Source of the DNA: Nageia nagi
Taxonomy: Eukaryota > Pinophyta
Length of the DNA stretch: 64,000 nt
Direction of reading: 5' to 3'
Assembly: GCA_050084985.1 (NCBI GenBank)
Contig: JBITNC010000001.1
Coordinates: 96,534,001-96,598,000 of the forward strand
The position numbers and the translations under genes are program-made. A model generated the notes under the pieces. That model did no database searches, was not told the origin of the DNA, and saw nothing but the letters and a program-made list of their open reading frames with translations. Below are positions 44,312 through 57,830 of the stretch, piece after piece. Position 1 is the stretch's first letter. The number at the start of each line of letters is the position of its first letter.

Positions 44312-45311
44312 GTAATAGAACCTAATTTTTCAAGTTTATGGAATAGTTTCATTGAAAATTACTTTATAAGTAGAAAATATAATCAAATTAGCAAAAAATA
44401 CATATTTATAATTTGCACTCTATGATTTGAAATGGGTTTTAATTTTGTGAAAAATATCCTCAAAACACTTGATCAAAGATTCATTGATCAAAGATCCATC
44501 AGAAGTCTATATTTGTCATTCTCATTACCATGAACAAGAAGTTGCAAGTCCAAGGCTAACACTTGGCCCACCAAGTCATTCTAAAACCTAAGACTGATCT
44601 TAAATTCAAATAAGGAAATTTTATTTTCAAATATAAATTTTTTTACATTTAAAATAAAATTTAGTTATAAAACAAAATTTTGTTTGTAACAAAATTTCAT
44701 TTTATAATGAAATTTTGTGGTATAAACTAACTTTCATTTTATAACAAAAATTTGTTCCTTTTGTACCTATTGCTGATAATATTTCTTTGAAAAATATTAT
44801 TTCCAAGATTTTCATCATTTTATTTGTACTATGCATAATTGTTTTTGTACTCTACAACATCCACAACTTCGAAAGTGATGTTCTTGAATTTTTCTAATAC
44901 AAAATTCTTGATAAGAAGGTTTTTGTAATCCATTTTTTTAATATCTTATCAAAGGTGGTAACTATTGTAGTATTTTTGAAGGTGAAATATGAATATTTGA
45001 TGGTGAAAGAAGTTATTTTCAAAAGAAATAAATTATCACTTTCAAAAGGAATTCTTGAGCAAAGATAGTTTTGAAACCTAAAGAAATTCAAGTAAATAAA
45101 GAGGAGGCAAAAAGATAAAGACATAGATATGCAAAGATTAAATTATTAAGCTCAATTACAATTGAGGAGGAGAATAATCATGAGAATGTAATTGAAGAGA
45201 TGAATAGAATGATGCAACTATGGAACATGTAAATAGAAGCTTCAAATCATGGAAGTACCTCTTTAAATCCAGCATTGAATTAAGCTTCAAATCCAACCAC
45301 ATCTTCAAATT
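44312..45311. other. Gene-free stretch with short AAAATTTTGTT inverted repeats
   Basis: Around 44640-44760 AAAATTTTGTT and AACAAAATTT recur in both orientations and could fold. A lysine/glutamate-rich plus-strand run near 45080-45230 looks once-coding but is unassignable. Confidence 0.4.
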
Positions 45312-45752
45312 TGTTAGAGTTTGTAATGTAAACTTGTGTAATATTTCTCTTTAATGTAAATTCACTTAATGCTTAAAGTAACTTTAGATAGCTTAAAATA
45401 TTAAGAGAATAAATATAGAAATAGGAATAAATATAAAAACACCTTTCACCTTACCCTTGGGTTAAATGTAGGTTAAAGGATGGGTTTCTTCTTATAAATA
45501 GAGAGGTACCCATCCTCTCATTTTAATGAAATAATTATAAAGTAAGCTTTGCTTTAGGTTTATGGTTTGGAGAGAGAGGAGAGATTCTATAAAAGAGGTA
45601 TTTGAGAATAAGAAGATCTTAGTTAGTGGATGTACTCCTAAGGAGTAAGGAATCATTTTATATCTTATGTTATTATGTTATTATTTTGATGTTGTAAGTG
45701 CCTTCTTGAGATCCTCGTAAACTAGAAATTAATTTGGAAAGGGTTAATTTCA
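45312..45752 (+). repeat. C3 5' LTR (about 441 bp)
   Basis: TGTTAGAGTTTG to TTAATTTCA. A degraded primer site (TGTTATCAGAACC) follows at 45758-45770. Carries TATAAATA at 45493-45500 and a U3 hairpin at 45360-45410. Confidence 0.85.
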
Positions 45753-46284
45753 TGAAATGTTATCAGAACCATTCTTAGAGGCTCCTCTTCAATATATTTG
45801 AAGGCTTCCTCTTCTTTATCCATCTACTTTGTTGAGGTAAAAGGGCTTTAAGGTATAATCTCCCTCCTACCTTGTTCATTTTTAAATTTGACTTTATTAC
45901 TAACCTTTTTGGTTCTTTGATAATAAACTTTTATTTAGCAAAATTTGTACAAATTAGATATTATTGCTATATTTTTTGGCTATATAAAGTTCATTCCTAT
46001 GCTATTGCTATCCATTATTTTGTTAGTTACAATTTTTTAAGTAAGATTGCTTAATGTGTAGTAATAATATGTTAATTGCAAATTTTGAGTAAATTTGCTT
46101 AAATATAACAATAATGAGTTATTATAGATTAAATTTACATATTTTTATTTAGTGTATAAATGGTTAAAAAAATTTGCAATTTTTTTTTTTAAACTATAAT
46201 GATTAAAAGGTTTGCAAAAATATAATTACATGTAAATTATATGAATGCATTATTACATGTATGTCAATTCTAATTTGTTTATAA

Positions 46285-46311
46285 AACACACACACACACA
46301 CACACACACAT
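46285..46311. repeat. (CA)n microsatellite
   Basis: About 13 CA units in the C3 leader. Confidence 0.93.
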
Positions 46312-46727
46312 ATAAATTTTTTATACTATTTTTTAAAAATAATACAAATTTTTTAAAATTAAATTTTTAATTTAAAAAAATCTATTTTATTTTTTTAAAT
46401 AAAAGTTTTTTTTCTTAAAAAAAGTGGGAAGCCCAAGGGGCACCCATAGCCCAAGGGGCCATTGTAACGTTTAGGGCATGCATTACCCCAAGGGGCCATC
46501 ACCTTGGCACCCCCCCTCCTTCTTCCTATACCCCTTGGTGCTTCACCTAACCATCACCCATCGATTGTTACCCACTGACCACCTCCTCCTAGTTGATTAT
46601 GGTAGCTCTCCCATCTGCCTTCATGTAGTTCCTCCCTAATCATGAATCCCATAGATTGTAGTATTTACAACTTCATCCCATAAGAAGCTAGAAATATCTC
46701 TCAACATATATCTTAAATAGGTGTCCT

Positions 46728-48690
46728 ATGAAAGGAAGTCAAGGAAAAACACCATATGAGGCATGGATAGGAAAGAAACCTAACATGTCATACTTTAGGG
46801 TCTTTTGCTATAATGCTTATGCCTTTATTGTTCCTAAAAAATGGAATGAGTTGGATAAAAGATATGAAATATGTGTCTATATGGTCTATGATAATCAACA
46901 TAGAGGCTACAGGCTATACCAATCTTCCTCCAAAGCAATCTTTGTGTCAAGAGATGTAAAGCTCAATGAACTTCTTAAAAATCTTCTTCTTATGAGAACC
47001 TAGATGAGGTTCATGATTCTTCTATTGTATCTAACTAGATGGATGTTAGTGTGGATTTTTCACCTAAGAAACAATACTCTCCAACACAAAGGATAATAAG
47101 AAGTATGACCATGAATAAATCTTTATTTTCCAAAATTGATAGTAAGAATGAGCCCCCATCCTTTAAATAAGCTTCAAACAAGGAGTGCTATATGATTGTA
47201 ATAAATGTGGTGGATGAGGTTCTAATGAAGAATCAAACTTGGGATTTAGTTACTTATCCTAATGAATGCAATTTGATTGGTAATAAATGGATTTACAAGG
47301 TCAAATATAATTCAATTAAAGAAATTGAGAAATATAAAGCAAGGTTGGTAGCCAAGGATTTTGCTAAAAAATATGGAGTTGATTATGAGGAAACCTTTGC
47401 CCTAGTGGAAAAGATGCCTACTGTTAGGGTGATCTTTGCTCTTACAACAACTCAAGGATGAAATTTTTTTCAACTTGATGTCAAGAGTGCTTTTCTTAAT
47501 GGTGACTTAGATGTTGAAATTTACATGAACCAACCAGAAGGGTTTGTTGTGGAAGGTAAATAATCTTTTATTTGTAAGCTAAAGAAGTCTTTGTATGGGC
47601 TTAAGTAAGCACCTTAGTCCTAGTATAAAAATATTTCAAGATTTTTTGAGGACATTGGGTTTTCTAAATGCTTCTCTAACATAAATATTTATGTGCTCAA
47701 CCAAAGAAAAGACTTGATATTGATTCTCTCTATGTGTATGATATATTAATTATAGGGAATAATATAGTCCTTATACAAGATTACATATCTAAACTTAAGG
47801 TAACTTTGTAAATGATAGACCTTGTGTCTATTGCACTACTACCTTGGCATGCAAGTCTACCAATACAAGAATTGTACTTATCTTAATCAATCGAAGTATA
47901 TTTTTGATATCTTGCAAAATTTTACAATGAAGGAGTGCAAACCTACTGCAATCCCATTCTCTCCTAAAATCACTTTATCTATTTGTTCCAAATCTTAGTT
48001 GGTAGATGCTACAACTTATAGGCAACTAGTTGGTAATCTTTTGTATTTGACTATCTCCAGGCCATATATTACCTTCATTATGAATTTATTGGCTCGCTTT
48101 ATACAAAATATGTATATTGAGAACCTCAATTTAGTTAAGCAAATTTTGAGGTATGTTATGGGTACTAAAGATCTCGCTCTCAAGTATGACAAGTTTCCCT
48201 CATTTATTCTCTCAGGATTCTCAGATTTTGACTATGGGTGAGATAGAGATGATATAAAATTAACCTCTACTTATCTATTTAGCATTGATTTAGGTGCTAT
48301 CTCTTGGGCTGCCAAGAAGTAGTCTACTACTACTCCTCCACCATAGAGGCTAAATATCATGCAATATCAGTTGCTACCCAGGAATCCATTTGGTTGAGTC
48401 ATCTTTTGAAAGAGGTTGGGTATAAGCAAGTTCATACATCTCAAATTTCCTTAGATAATTAGTTAGCTATTACTTTAATGAATAATATTATTTTACATCA
48501 AATAACAAAGCACATAGAAATCCAAACCCATTTCATCAAAGAGAAGTTTTTGGATGGTCTTCTACACTTACAGAATTATCAATTAGTCCTAAACTCTGCT
48601 AATTTATTCACCAAGCCCATTCTTGAATCCTAGTTCTATAATCTTAGGGATTCTATTGGGTTGGTGAAGTTGCCTTCAAAAAGGTAGTAA
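46728..48690 (+). pseudogene. C3 pol remnant (integrase end, RT, RNase H)
   Basis: Integrase C-terminus: GKTPYEAWIGKKPNMSYFRVF (46740). RT: QTWDLVTYPNECNLIGNKWIYKVKY and ARLVAKDFAKKYGVDYEETFA (about 47228-47400), then [33 protein letters not shown]. The YVDD box region near 47735 reads YVYDILIIGN, so the catalytic pair is damaged. RT end and RNase H: LVGNLLYLTISRPYITF (48027), LSGFSDFDYG, then in broken frames the remainder to about 48690. It would copy RNA to DNA if intact; there are more than ten stops or shifts. Closest visible relative is the C2 RNase H tail. Confidence 0.85.
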
Positions 48691-49252
48691 AGGTTGAATT
48701 CTTGGTGAATCCATTATAACTTATTCCTCCTTAATAAAGTTTTAGGGCACTTTATTTGTTTGTATACTTTTCTTATACATTACTTTTTTGATGACTATAA
48801 GTAATGGCTTAACATATCCATGATGAATTATAAGGCACTATAAATCCAAGTATATTATATCAAGAAGAAATTTTTTGATGAAACAAATATAGATTTATTC
48901 ATCTAACTTTGCCTCTCCTAATTTATTCACTAACCACTTTAGAAACTTTGTTGTGCACACTTTGAAAGTTTCTTATGGTTAGTGAAGTTATCTTTAAAGT
49001 GGAGTGAAGTTTGAATTCCTATGTATAATTCATGTTTGTGATGATAACTTCATCCCTAGGATGCTATTTTTATTGTATAGTGTTGATATAAATGTACACC
49101 TTCATGGTTAGTTCACTATGTATGAGGAACTCATGGTACATTTTTTTTATCACTATGTGAAGAATAAATATATGTTTGTTAGCACTGTTTGGTTATCCAT
49201 ATGTGAATGGTTGATATATGTATATGCTCTTTTTAATTATTTATCAACATAC
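48691..49252 (+). other. C3 3' UTR, first part
   Basis: Homologous to the C2 3' UTR; keeps one hairpin unit (49110-49131). Continues at 61310 after N4. Confidence 0.7.
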
Positions 49253-49257
49253 ATTTA
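49253..49257. repeat. N4 target-site duplication, left copy (ATTTA)
   Basis: Matches 61305-61309 exactly. Confidence 0.85.
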
Positions 49258-50106
49258 TGTTGCAATGAAAATTGAGCTGGAATATAGAATAAAATAAAAT
49301 AAAATTATTCTTCAATCTTCATTGAACCTCAAATTATATAACATAGATAGATATGTTGTAATTGCAAAATGATATTCAATCTCAGTTCAAACTACAATTT
49401 GCCCTTAGAAGGGACTTTTACAAATGCTATGTGCCAAAATAAAGAGTATTAAATCTTCATTTTTTTGAGTTTGCTTACTTCTTCCCTTGATATAAACAAC
49501 TTGTAAACCCTACACACATGCAAAAGATAATAACATCAAAGCATCTATGTATGACATTGCATTGAATTGAAACTAGCATAAAACAATAAAATGTATAAGC
49601 TCACAAGATTTTGGTAGCATTACCCTACTTCAAAAATGGGTTCAATTGGGGTCCATATTGCTTTGTATTGGTTTATGTTTATAGATTTTGGATGAGATGT
49701 TTCAAGGCTGGTAAGAGGAAGTGAACAGCCACCGTAGGTCGTAATTGACCCCCTCTATCCACCTCATCTTGGAGAAATAAAATATTTCAACTTTCCCTCA
49801 CCATTTTGGTTTCTATTCAGCTGTTACAGAGTCACCAGCGTTTGGATGTCGAACACCAGCAACTGGCTCAAAACACCGACGTTTCAAGGCGAACGCTGGC
49901 GATTGGTTAACAATTTTATAACAATATTAAAACGACCGCCAAATAGTCATTTTTATCGAAAAGGGGTCATGTGACCACTCGTTTTGCATGTACTCAATGA
50001 GAGCTATCTAATAATGAAGTTTTCAATCTTGTTTGAGGCTTGTATAAAGAGTTATGATTATTTCAATGTTTACTAGTTAAGAAGGGGACATTTTTAGGTG
50101 TCTACA
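49258..50106 (-). repeat. N4 3' LTR (849 bp)
   Basis: Pairs with 60494-61304. Contains several CGCTGGCGATTGG/CACCAGC phrases near 49840-49910. Confidence 0.85.
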
Positions 50107-53100
50107 TTTTGCCCCTTTTTGAAATTATCAACCGAAAATATGTGGTTGATGATTTCAAAAATATAAAATGAGAAGAATTGTTGCTTGATTGTTTATTGTT
50201 GCTTTTTTATGATATAAGTTTTGACTCAATTTCTTAAATGAATCAAAATTTTGATTTATCAAATTATGATAAAATGTGTTTTCATTTTACATTTGATGTA
50301 GTTTTGAAAACAAATTTATATATACCTTAGAAGTGACTATTTTCGGTATGACAATGTGTTGAGCTTGTGTGACAGCTGCATGACATATCTATTATGTCTT
50401 TCTACATGTCTAAGTGCACATGTACTGTATAAGTCCTCTTTAGTATATGGGTTTGGATGGTGTTGTCCTTTGTCCCGACAACGGGGTTTCAAGATGATCT
50501 CCTGTAATAATGATACATTACATTTTATCTTCTTTGATATTTGTAAATGTTAACAATATTTTTAAGAAATATCATCAAAATCTTTTTCGTATAAAGCTTA
50601 AGATCTTTTAGTAGGATATAATTATAGCTTCTCTAAATCAAAACTTGTTATTTATACATATTTCATCATCCAGTGTTGTCATGAGGATAGCCCTTGCCAT
50701 GGCTGAATATGATTTTTTAACTTTTTCAATTGATACATTTTGAAAATGATATTGTAATACATCAAAACTACACTTGTGTCCATCTCCATACTATGTGCTA
50801 TTTATGGTAGTTGCATGACAAGACTCTAGTTTGTCTCTGCATACCAAAGCGAGTATGTGATGGTAAGCTTATTTGATGTATACAATTTTGAGATAGTGAT
50901 GTTGTATATCAAAACTTCATTTGTGTTTATCTCCATACTGTGTGCTATTTATGGCAGTTGCATGACAAGACTCTAGTTTGTCTCCACATACCGAAGCGAG
51001 TATGTGATAGGAAGCTTGTTTTGTATATACAAGTCATCTTTCATTTTTCTCTGCTTTTGACCCAGCAGAATGGGTTTCGTGATGATCTTTTGCATAAGTC
51101 TTTTAGAATCATATTGAGCATAAATATCTTATCTTAGGTTATAGGCAATCCTAATTACCTTAACCGTGAGTAGACATATAACTTTTGATTTTGTAATTAA
51201 CAATGTTTTGAGTACATTTTAAGAGAGATGTAGCCATGATCTTACTATGTGATCATGGGCTTACTTTGATTGTGGTGCTTTTCTTAGCATTATGACCCCT
51301 TTTGAACTGACTAATGATGTTAGTGACGATGATGATAGACTGTTCAAAAAAAAAAAAACTAATATATATTAGCTAGTGAACAAGTAAGATGAATGTACGA
51401 ATGATTCTAACCTTATTGTTTCAATCATTTATAGGTGAACATAAGGTTTGATTTTAAGTCATGGGAAATTGTATTTATCCCAGTTATCCAGGTATGATTT
51501 CGTGAGCTTTGCAATTGAAGTATTTTGAACACACATTGGTTGTGCACCAAATAGGTACTAAAGGCTTGTTCCCATATATCATTACATGGGTGTCTTGTGT
51601 TTATCCCAAGGAATGTATGGAGCTGAGTCAAGTATATGACATGAAGTCCCCTTTGTGTGCACTAATTTAAATTTTGATTATTATGTTATTACTTTAGAAA
51701 GGTAGGTTTTGCAAAAATCATTGGAATCATGTTTTTTGATGACTAGGGTTTCTTGAATATGTATAACAATAAGTGATGACTAAACATGCATAACATGACA
51801 TATGATTTGAACTAAGAAGTTCATGATTCATTGTAAGATCATAAACAATACATGGTGTTTGTCCAATCAAGGATTCATGATGAAATTATTTATGATCGAG
51901 TTTGCATGTTTATTTGGTTATCTTTTTCATGTTTTGACTTATTCCCATGAGTACATATATGTGATGTATGAATATTATGAATGGTTGACACTTATGTGTA
52001 ATCACATATGATTTTTTCACAAACGTAAATGCATATGTGATACATGATGTGGTGAGCAAACATAGTCATGTATCTTAAGAAGATACAAAAAAACTAATAT
52101 GTTATCATTGTAGACTTATACAAATACCACTAGACTCATAAGTAGGTGATAATATACTTGAGGTTGGTAAGTGGTTAAGTCAAGACTCGTACACTTGAGT
52201 TTATCAACTTATGTATGAATATTTTAAATCTTGATTTTGTTGGTTGATAATAGAGGCAAATGATTTGCTTTGGGTCATGGACAATCATAGTTTCCCCAAG
52301 TTATAATCAAACATAAACTTTTTGAATTTTCGCAATCAAAGTATTTTGAAACTAAGTTCTAAATTTTACTAAGTACTCATGCTTGTCTACAACATGCTAT
52401 TTTATGGAACACTATATTCCATAAGCTCTATGCCATTAGCATGTATGTGACGTGGAGTCCTTTCAAAGTAGATAACATTTTAATGTTTGATAATTTTGCT
52501 ATTTGCCCCAGCAGAATGGGTTTCATGATCATTTCTTGTGAAAATCATTAGAAATATGTTTTTCCATGATTGAGGTTTTTTGTTGAACATGACTTGAAAA
52601 CAAGACAAATGCATTCTACCTCATTTATTGAGATGATGATACAAACTCAAGTTTACTACAAGGATCAACATAATGATAGATGATTGTATTATGTATTTTA
52701 TTATTCATTCTTAAGACATTTAAAAGCATGATTATTAAACTTTAATCTTGAACTTACTTTGATGTGCTACACATTGATGGTGTATCTCAAGATTGAATAA
52801 GTGTTTCGATTATTGTTATTAGTTTTATTATTATTTTAATCATCGATGTTGATTTGGATATTATTAAATATCTTCAAATTTAAGGATAATGATTTGAAAA
52901 ATTGCAGTATTAGATTGTATCATTTATCAAAATTGGCTACTAATACTTTTTATTTTATGATAACATGTACCAAAGGATATGGAACAAGATGTAGCACACA
53001 TTCAATTTATGGGTAGATGATAATGAATGAAAAGGGAAGAAGAACATCGACTTCCAATTCAAAGGGAAGAGCAATTTCTTACTCTCGATCCCAAGGAATG

Positions 53101-54700
53101 ATGGAAGCTTTTTAACGATGTTCTAAGGGGTTGAAATGGATGGGATATGATAGGAAAAGAACATTGACTTCCAATTCAATGGGGAGAACAATTTCTTGTT
53201 CTCGATCCCAAAGAATAATGGAAACTATAAAATTTAACAATGTTCTAGGATTGACTTTTATCAATCTACTAAGGGCAATTTCTTGCTTAAACTTGTAGAT
53301 AAGAATAGAAGCAAAAGGTTTTAACAACAACAATGTTGATTCCCATATTAATGGGGAGAGCAATTACTCACTCTTTTTCTCAAATAATATGGAAGCACCT
53401 CCAATTTAATAATTGATAAAGATGGATTAGGAAATATATGGATGTTGGATAATAAAATATGAAAGTTGGTATAGTATAATGTGTATGGGGGGATGGTGGA
53501 TGTTAATATGAAAATAGTATAACAAATGAATGGACATAGGATGTATTTGAGTATTTAAAGAGATAAACTAATCAACTCATCAAGGCATTTATAAATATAA
53601 GTGTAATATTAATTACTATGTAATAACAAATAGTATGGGATGGAGGCATGAGATAATGAAGAAATGTAATGATCATAATATTCAAGTTGACCATATTAAC
53701 CAATCACCATTAGATTTTTCCTTCTTTAGATGAAAAAAACAAAGTCATGATGTTCTCAAAATTATCATAGACTCGTGTGTGTGCAATGATATTTATTTCC
53801 ATCTCTAGACAATCTCAAACTAAATGTCACAAGAAGCATAAAATATATAAGCTAGTTCATCCATATGAAATGTACAGAGGTCCATAGGAAAGAAGGTCGC
53901 TAACCAATATGGACATGTGCCACCTGTAAGGTATGCCCCATTGCCAGACAGGTGTCCATAGCCCCGATGAGGATTAACCCCTCAATCTCGCTATATCCCA
54001 AGAATCATTGTAGCACTTTCTCCCTTTTTTTTTATCAAATGATTCTTGGGTTCGAGATGAAGTGAGTAATAGAATGAACATGTAATACTTTTGCTAGAAA
54101 TCATGCTCTTGTAACACCTTGTTCTTGACTTTTTAAGATTATTTAAATGTGAAGATGTGTATGAGTCTGTAATAACCTTAAGTGTATCATAATCATGTTT
54201 GTTTATCATCCAAAGTTTCAAGAATTTCATGATGAAGGTTGGTAAAGTCAATAAGAATATTAATTTCATAAACTATTTCTTTTACAATAAGTATTAAACA
54301 TATTTGTATAATGGTATGGAAGTGATCATGGATAATGTATAGTATATATGCCTTGATGAATTGTTATAATATAATCTAATACTCAAATATTCCAACATAA
54401 TGGGGGATGAATATGTGGTGGAAAAAGGGGAAGACATGGAAATGCAATAAACATATTATAACCTGTTTTAAAATCAGATATGATCATTTTATTTTTTAAT
54501 CATATTTTGATGTTTGTGTGATTTCTAAATTATGTTTTGATGATTTTTTATTTTTTATTTTTATTTTTTAATGGAGGGAAACTGCCCCAATGTGATCTAT
54601 GTAGAACATGAGGAGATCAAAAGTAAGATGGGGGATGACTGCCCCAATGTGAACGATGTGAAGGAGATTGAATATCCTTATGCAAATAACACAATTCATC
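50107..54700 (-). other. N4 non-coding interior with tandem duplications
   Basis: Where pol should be, nothing codes. Repeats seen: a 147-bp tandem duplication (GCATGACAAGACTCTAG near 50813 and 50960), three units around GACTTCCAATTCAAWGGG (53060, 53167, 53335), and CCAGCAGAATGGGTTTC at 51062 and 52506. It could be an expanded 3' non-coding region or sequence that replaced pol. Confidence 0.6.
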
Positions 54701-54705
54701 ATTGT

Positions 54706-55086
54706 TTAATTTGTGGAATGTATGTATGTATTTTGTAGATGATGTAAATTATTATCTATCAATAAAGGTATATCTACTTCAAACTGTCTATCATCCATCA
54801 AATCATGAAGGGCATGATTTAATTGGTGGCAATGTTTAGTATTATGCCCCAATTGATGATGATAAACATGATGTCCATACTTATCGTATTTTATTGACTT
54901 AGGCTTTATGTTTTCTTTCATTATATGATCTATCACCCTCTTAGGTTGTTTCAAAGATTGAATTCCATCATTGTAATCATCTTTGGATTTTAATTTCCAT
55001 CTCATATCTTTATGATTATGCACTTGCCTAGCAAAGATGGATGATGATTTCCCCTTTGAATTTTGCATAGGAGGTTTTGTTTTCAT
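54706..55086 (-). pseudogene. N4 ORF with second knuckle-like motif
   Basis: 126 codons open. Contains YHHQLGHNTKHCHQLNHALHD, the same style of motif as the gag knuckle at 55612-56238 (C-N-Y-H-H-Q-R-G-H-S-T-K-N-C). The first cysteine is replaced. It lies 3' of protease, an unexpected place for a gag-type motif. I cannot assign it further. Confidence 0.5.
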
Positions 55087-55358
55087 GATTTTGTAATATT
55101 ATAATGTGAGTATGGATTTTCATCTCTTTGTACACAATGGAGTACTCCCTCATGAATGTATTTTAGACAACCATGAAATATAGATGGGACACATTCCATT
55201 TCTTGAATCCATGGTCTACCTAAAAGAATATTATATTGTTCAATGTTTCCTTCGATGATATATAATGATGTTTGTTCGTCTTACATCCAATGGTGATGGG
55301 TAACACTATTGATTCCTATTGTTGAACATAAAGCATTATTAAATGCTTTTATTTGTAA

Positions 55359-55586
55359 TTATGGTAAAGAAATATGAGAGAAAGGAAGATTCAATTTGTG
55401 ATATGCTGATGTAATTATGATATTAACATCTGACCCTTCATCTATTAATATTCTCTTAACAATTTTACCATTTACTTTACCGATGACATGGAGAGGTGGA
55501 TCTAACCCTTGAGATCCCTTGTTTGATTGTCTCTCATGGTCATAAAAAGAAATTATAGGATGATGTATCAATGGAGGAACTTGCAT
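55359..55586 (-). pseudogene. N4 protease
   Basis: 75 codons open. GLDPPLHVIGKVNGKIVKRILIDEGSDVNIIITS contains the retroviral-type aspartic protease site as D-E-G-S (usually D-x-G-S or D-S-G). Followed by AYHKLNLPF. Its role would be to cleave Gag. It is separated from gag by 25 bp and a stop. Confidence 0.75.
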
Positions 55587-55611
55587 TTTGGATTTTTGAT
55601 TACATGATATA

Positions 55612-56238
55612 TCAATTTTTTTTCTTGTATGTTTTGAGTTCCAATATCAACTTGACTATTCTTACAATAGGTTGATTACTTGGATTCCAGGTGTGTGTCA
55701 CTTGACTATAATTAGGTACAATAGATACCGTATTTACTTGGCATGAAGGAAGAGAGTCTTGATGATTTTTTAAATTTTGATCTGAAATAGAAGTGTGGTC
55801 TTCAACTTCCAAGTTATTATCCTTGATTGAATTTTGAGTTCTATTTCTCCATGCTAAACAATTTTTTGTACTATGACCTCTTTGATGGTGATAATTACAA
55901 TACTCATTTTTGTTATATTTTTCTTTTCTCGTAATTTTTATTTCACCATATTCAATTTTGACCTTCTCAATTATAACTGCCTGAGCAATAACTTCTTCGA
56001 GAGTATTATATTGTTGGATTTGTAATATACTAGCCATAGGCCTTAAACAATTTTGACTGAATAATTTAACTAACTCCTCCTGAGGTAAGGTATAAGGCAT
56101 GCCATAGAGTATATCCCTCCATCGTGAAATAAAGTCAACAATTGATTCATTTTGAGATTGTTTTAGTTCTACAAGATCCATAATAGAAGATTCCTCTTTG
56201 ATATAAATCCTAAAACGTTGTAAGAACAAGTCTGCCAA
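55612..56238 (-). pseudogene. N4 gag, C-terminal half with knuckle
   Basis: 208 codons open: DLFLQRFRIYIKEESSIMDL, ESIVDFISRWRDILYGMP, EELVKLFSQNCLRPMASIL, EKVKIEYGEI, then a CCHH/CCHC-like knuckle CNYHHQRGHSTKNCLAWRNR and a hydrophilic tail. This is the Retrotrans_gag domain of Gypsy elements in the Tat style. The first part of gag lies at 56415-56783 in another frame. Confidence 0.78.
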
Positions 56239-56414
56239 TTGAGTAAATGAATAAATACTATGTCATGGTAAATTATTATACCATTCCAGGGCTTGGGATG
56301 CAAGCGTCATGGGGAACAAATGTAGCATCAAGTCCTCATCATTAGAAATGAGGTAATTTGAAAACTTAAACCACCTTAAATGTTCCTTAGGATCCTTATT
56401 TCCTGTAAAAGGAA

Positions 56415-57575
56415 TTATTTAGGCATTTCAAAGTTGTAAGGTAATTTCTTCTTAGGGACACTTGGATGGATGGGTTCATTGCAAATATTATCATATGTCA
56501 ACTTCTGGAACCTTGATATGTTCATTTCTTTATTCATGAAATCTTTCATGAAATCTTCTAATTCTTTATCTGTCCAACTACCCTGAGGATGTTTTTGGTA
56601 TCTTCTATGATTGGTATTTCTTTCTGACTTCAGATATAAATTATAAGATTCATCATCTAGAAGAAGATCTTGATAACAATGATGAAGATGATAATGATGG
56701 AATATTAGAAGGTAAATGATGCCCTTGCATTGAATTTCTAAGAGTTGTAGATGGTTGTACTTTATTTTGTTGAGACTTCTCATGAAGTAACCAACTATCT
56801 TGAACTTCTTGTTTTACCTTATCAAAAATTTGTCATTGTTTGCCAAGCTCTTGCTTTTCTTTTTCTTTGAGTTCTATATTCTTTTCCTTAAGTTTGGCTT
56901 CCTCTTTTAACTTACTTTGAACATCTTCATATCTTTTACTAAAGTTTATAGTTTCTTCATAATCTCTCTCTATGTGTTTTCTCTTTGCCTCCAACTCTAT
57001 AAAAGAGGGTATCTCTCCTACCTTGAATTGTTTAGCTAAAGCTTTTCTACATTTTTCTTGGATGAGGGTTTTTCACGGGAGGAAGGATCATAGAAGAATT
57101 TATTTGAGATATTACATTGAGGATTGTTTGTGATGTTATTAATGAATACAAGGTCATCCTATCAGAATCTTCCATACAAGACCTAGCCCTATGAAGTGTT
57201 TTTTGATAGGTGGGGTCAGTTATCCTAGCTTGTGAAGAGGGGCTTTGAGGTTGATAATCTAAACTCTCGAGAGGCAATTCTCTTTGTTGATTAGAGTAAG
57301 AGTCTTGATATCTCCTTACTTGGTAATTAAGAGGTGATGATAATTGCACCCAAGCTTGACTCTTTTGGTTTACATAAGTTTTTACATCATGCTTTTGTCT
57401 TATCTCTTCTTGTCTCATTTTGTGACAAACTCATTAAAGGTTTTGTCATGTTGATCATGAGAATAACATGCTTGTTGTTGTTTATGGGATTCCCTTTGCA
57501 AAATATTCTTAGCTTTTTCATCATAGAAAATATTCCTAAGTAATTTATTTGTTGTATGGCTATCTTCTTTATCAC
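56415..57575 (-). pseudogene. N4 gag N-terminal region, broken
   Basis: Three consecutive open runs (56415-56783, 57047-57418, 57387-57575) in changing frames. One ends WTDKELEDFMKDFMNKEMNI and IHPSVPKKKLPYNFEMPK, which fits the lead-in to a Tat-type gag domain. Between 56784 and 57046 a lysine/glutamate-rich coiled-coil-like stretch is readable. Confidence 0.55.
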
Positions 57576-57830
57576 ATTCCCAATTTTTCATCAAGCTAGT
57601 TTGATATTTTGAAGGTATTTTTAGTGGGTTTGAACAACATTCATCCTCATAAAACTTTGTATCATTATCATGATGTGTTATTTCCCCACATGGATGTTCA
57701 TTCCTAAGCTCATGTGTATTAGCTTTGAAAATTTTATCTTTATATTTTTCATTTCTTTGTGATTGAAATTCTTGAGATTCAATAATACAATCTATGGATT
57801 TTTTAATTCTTATGTGAGGCTCTCCAATTT

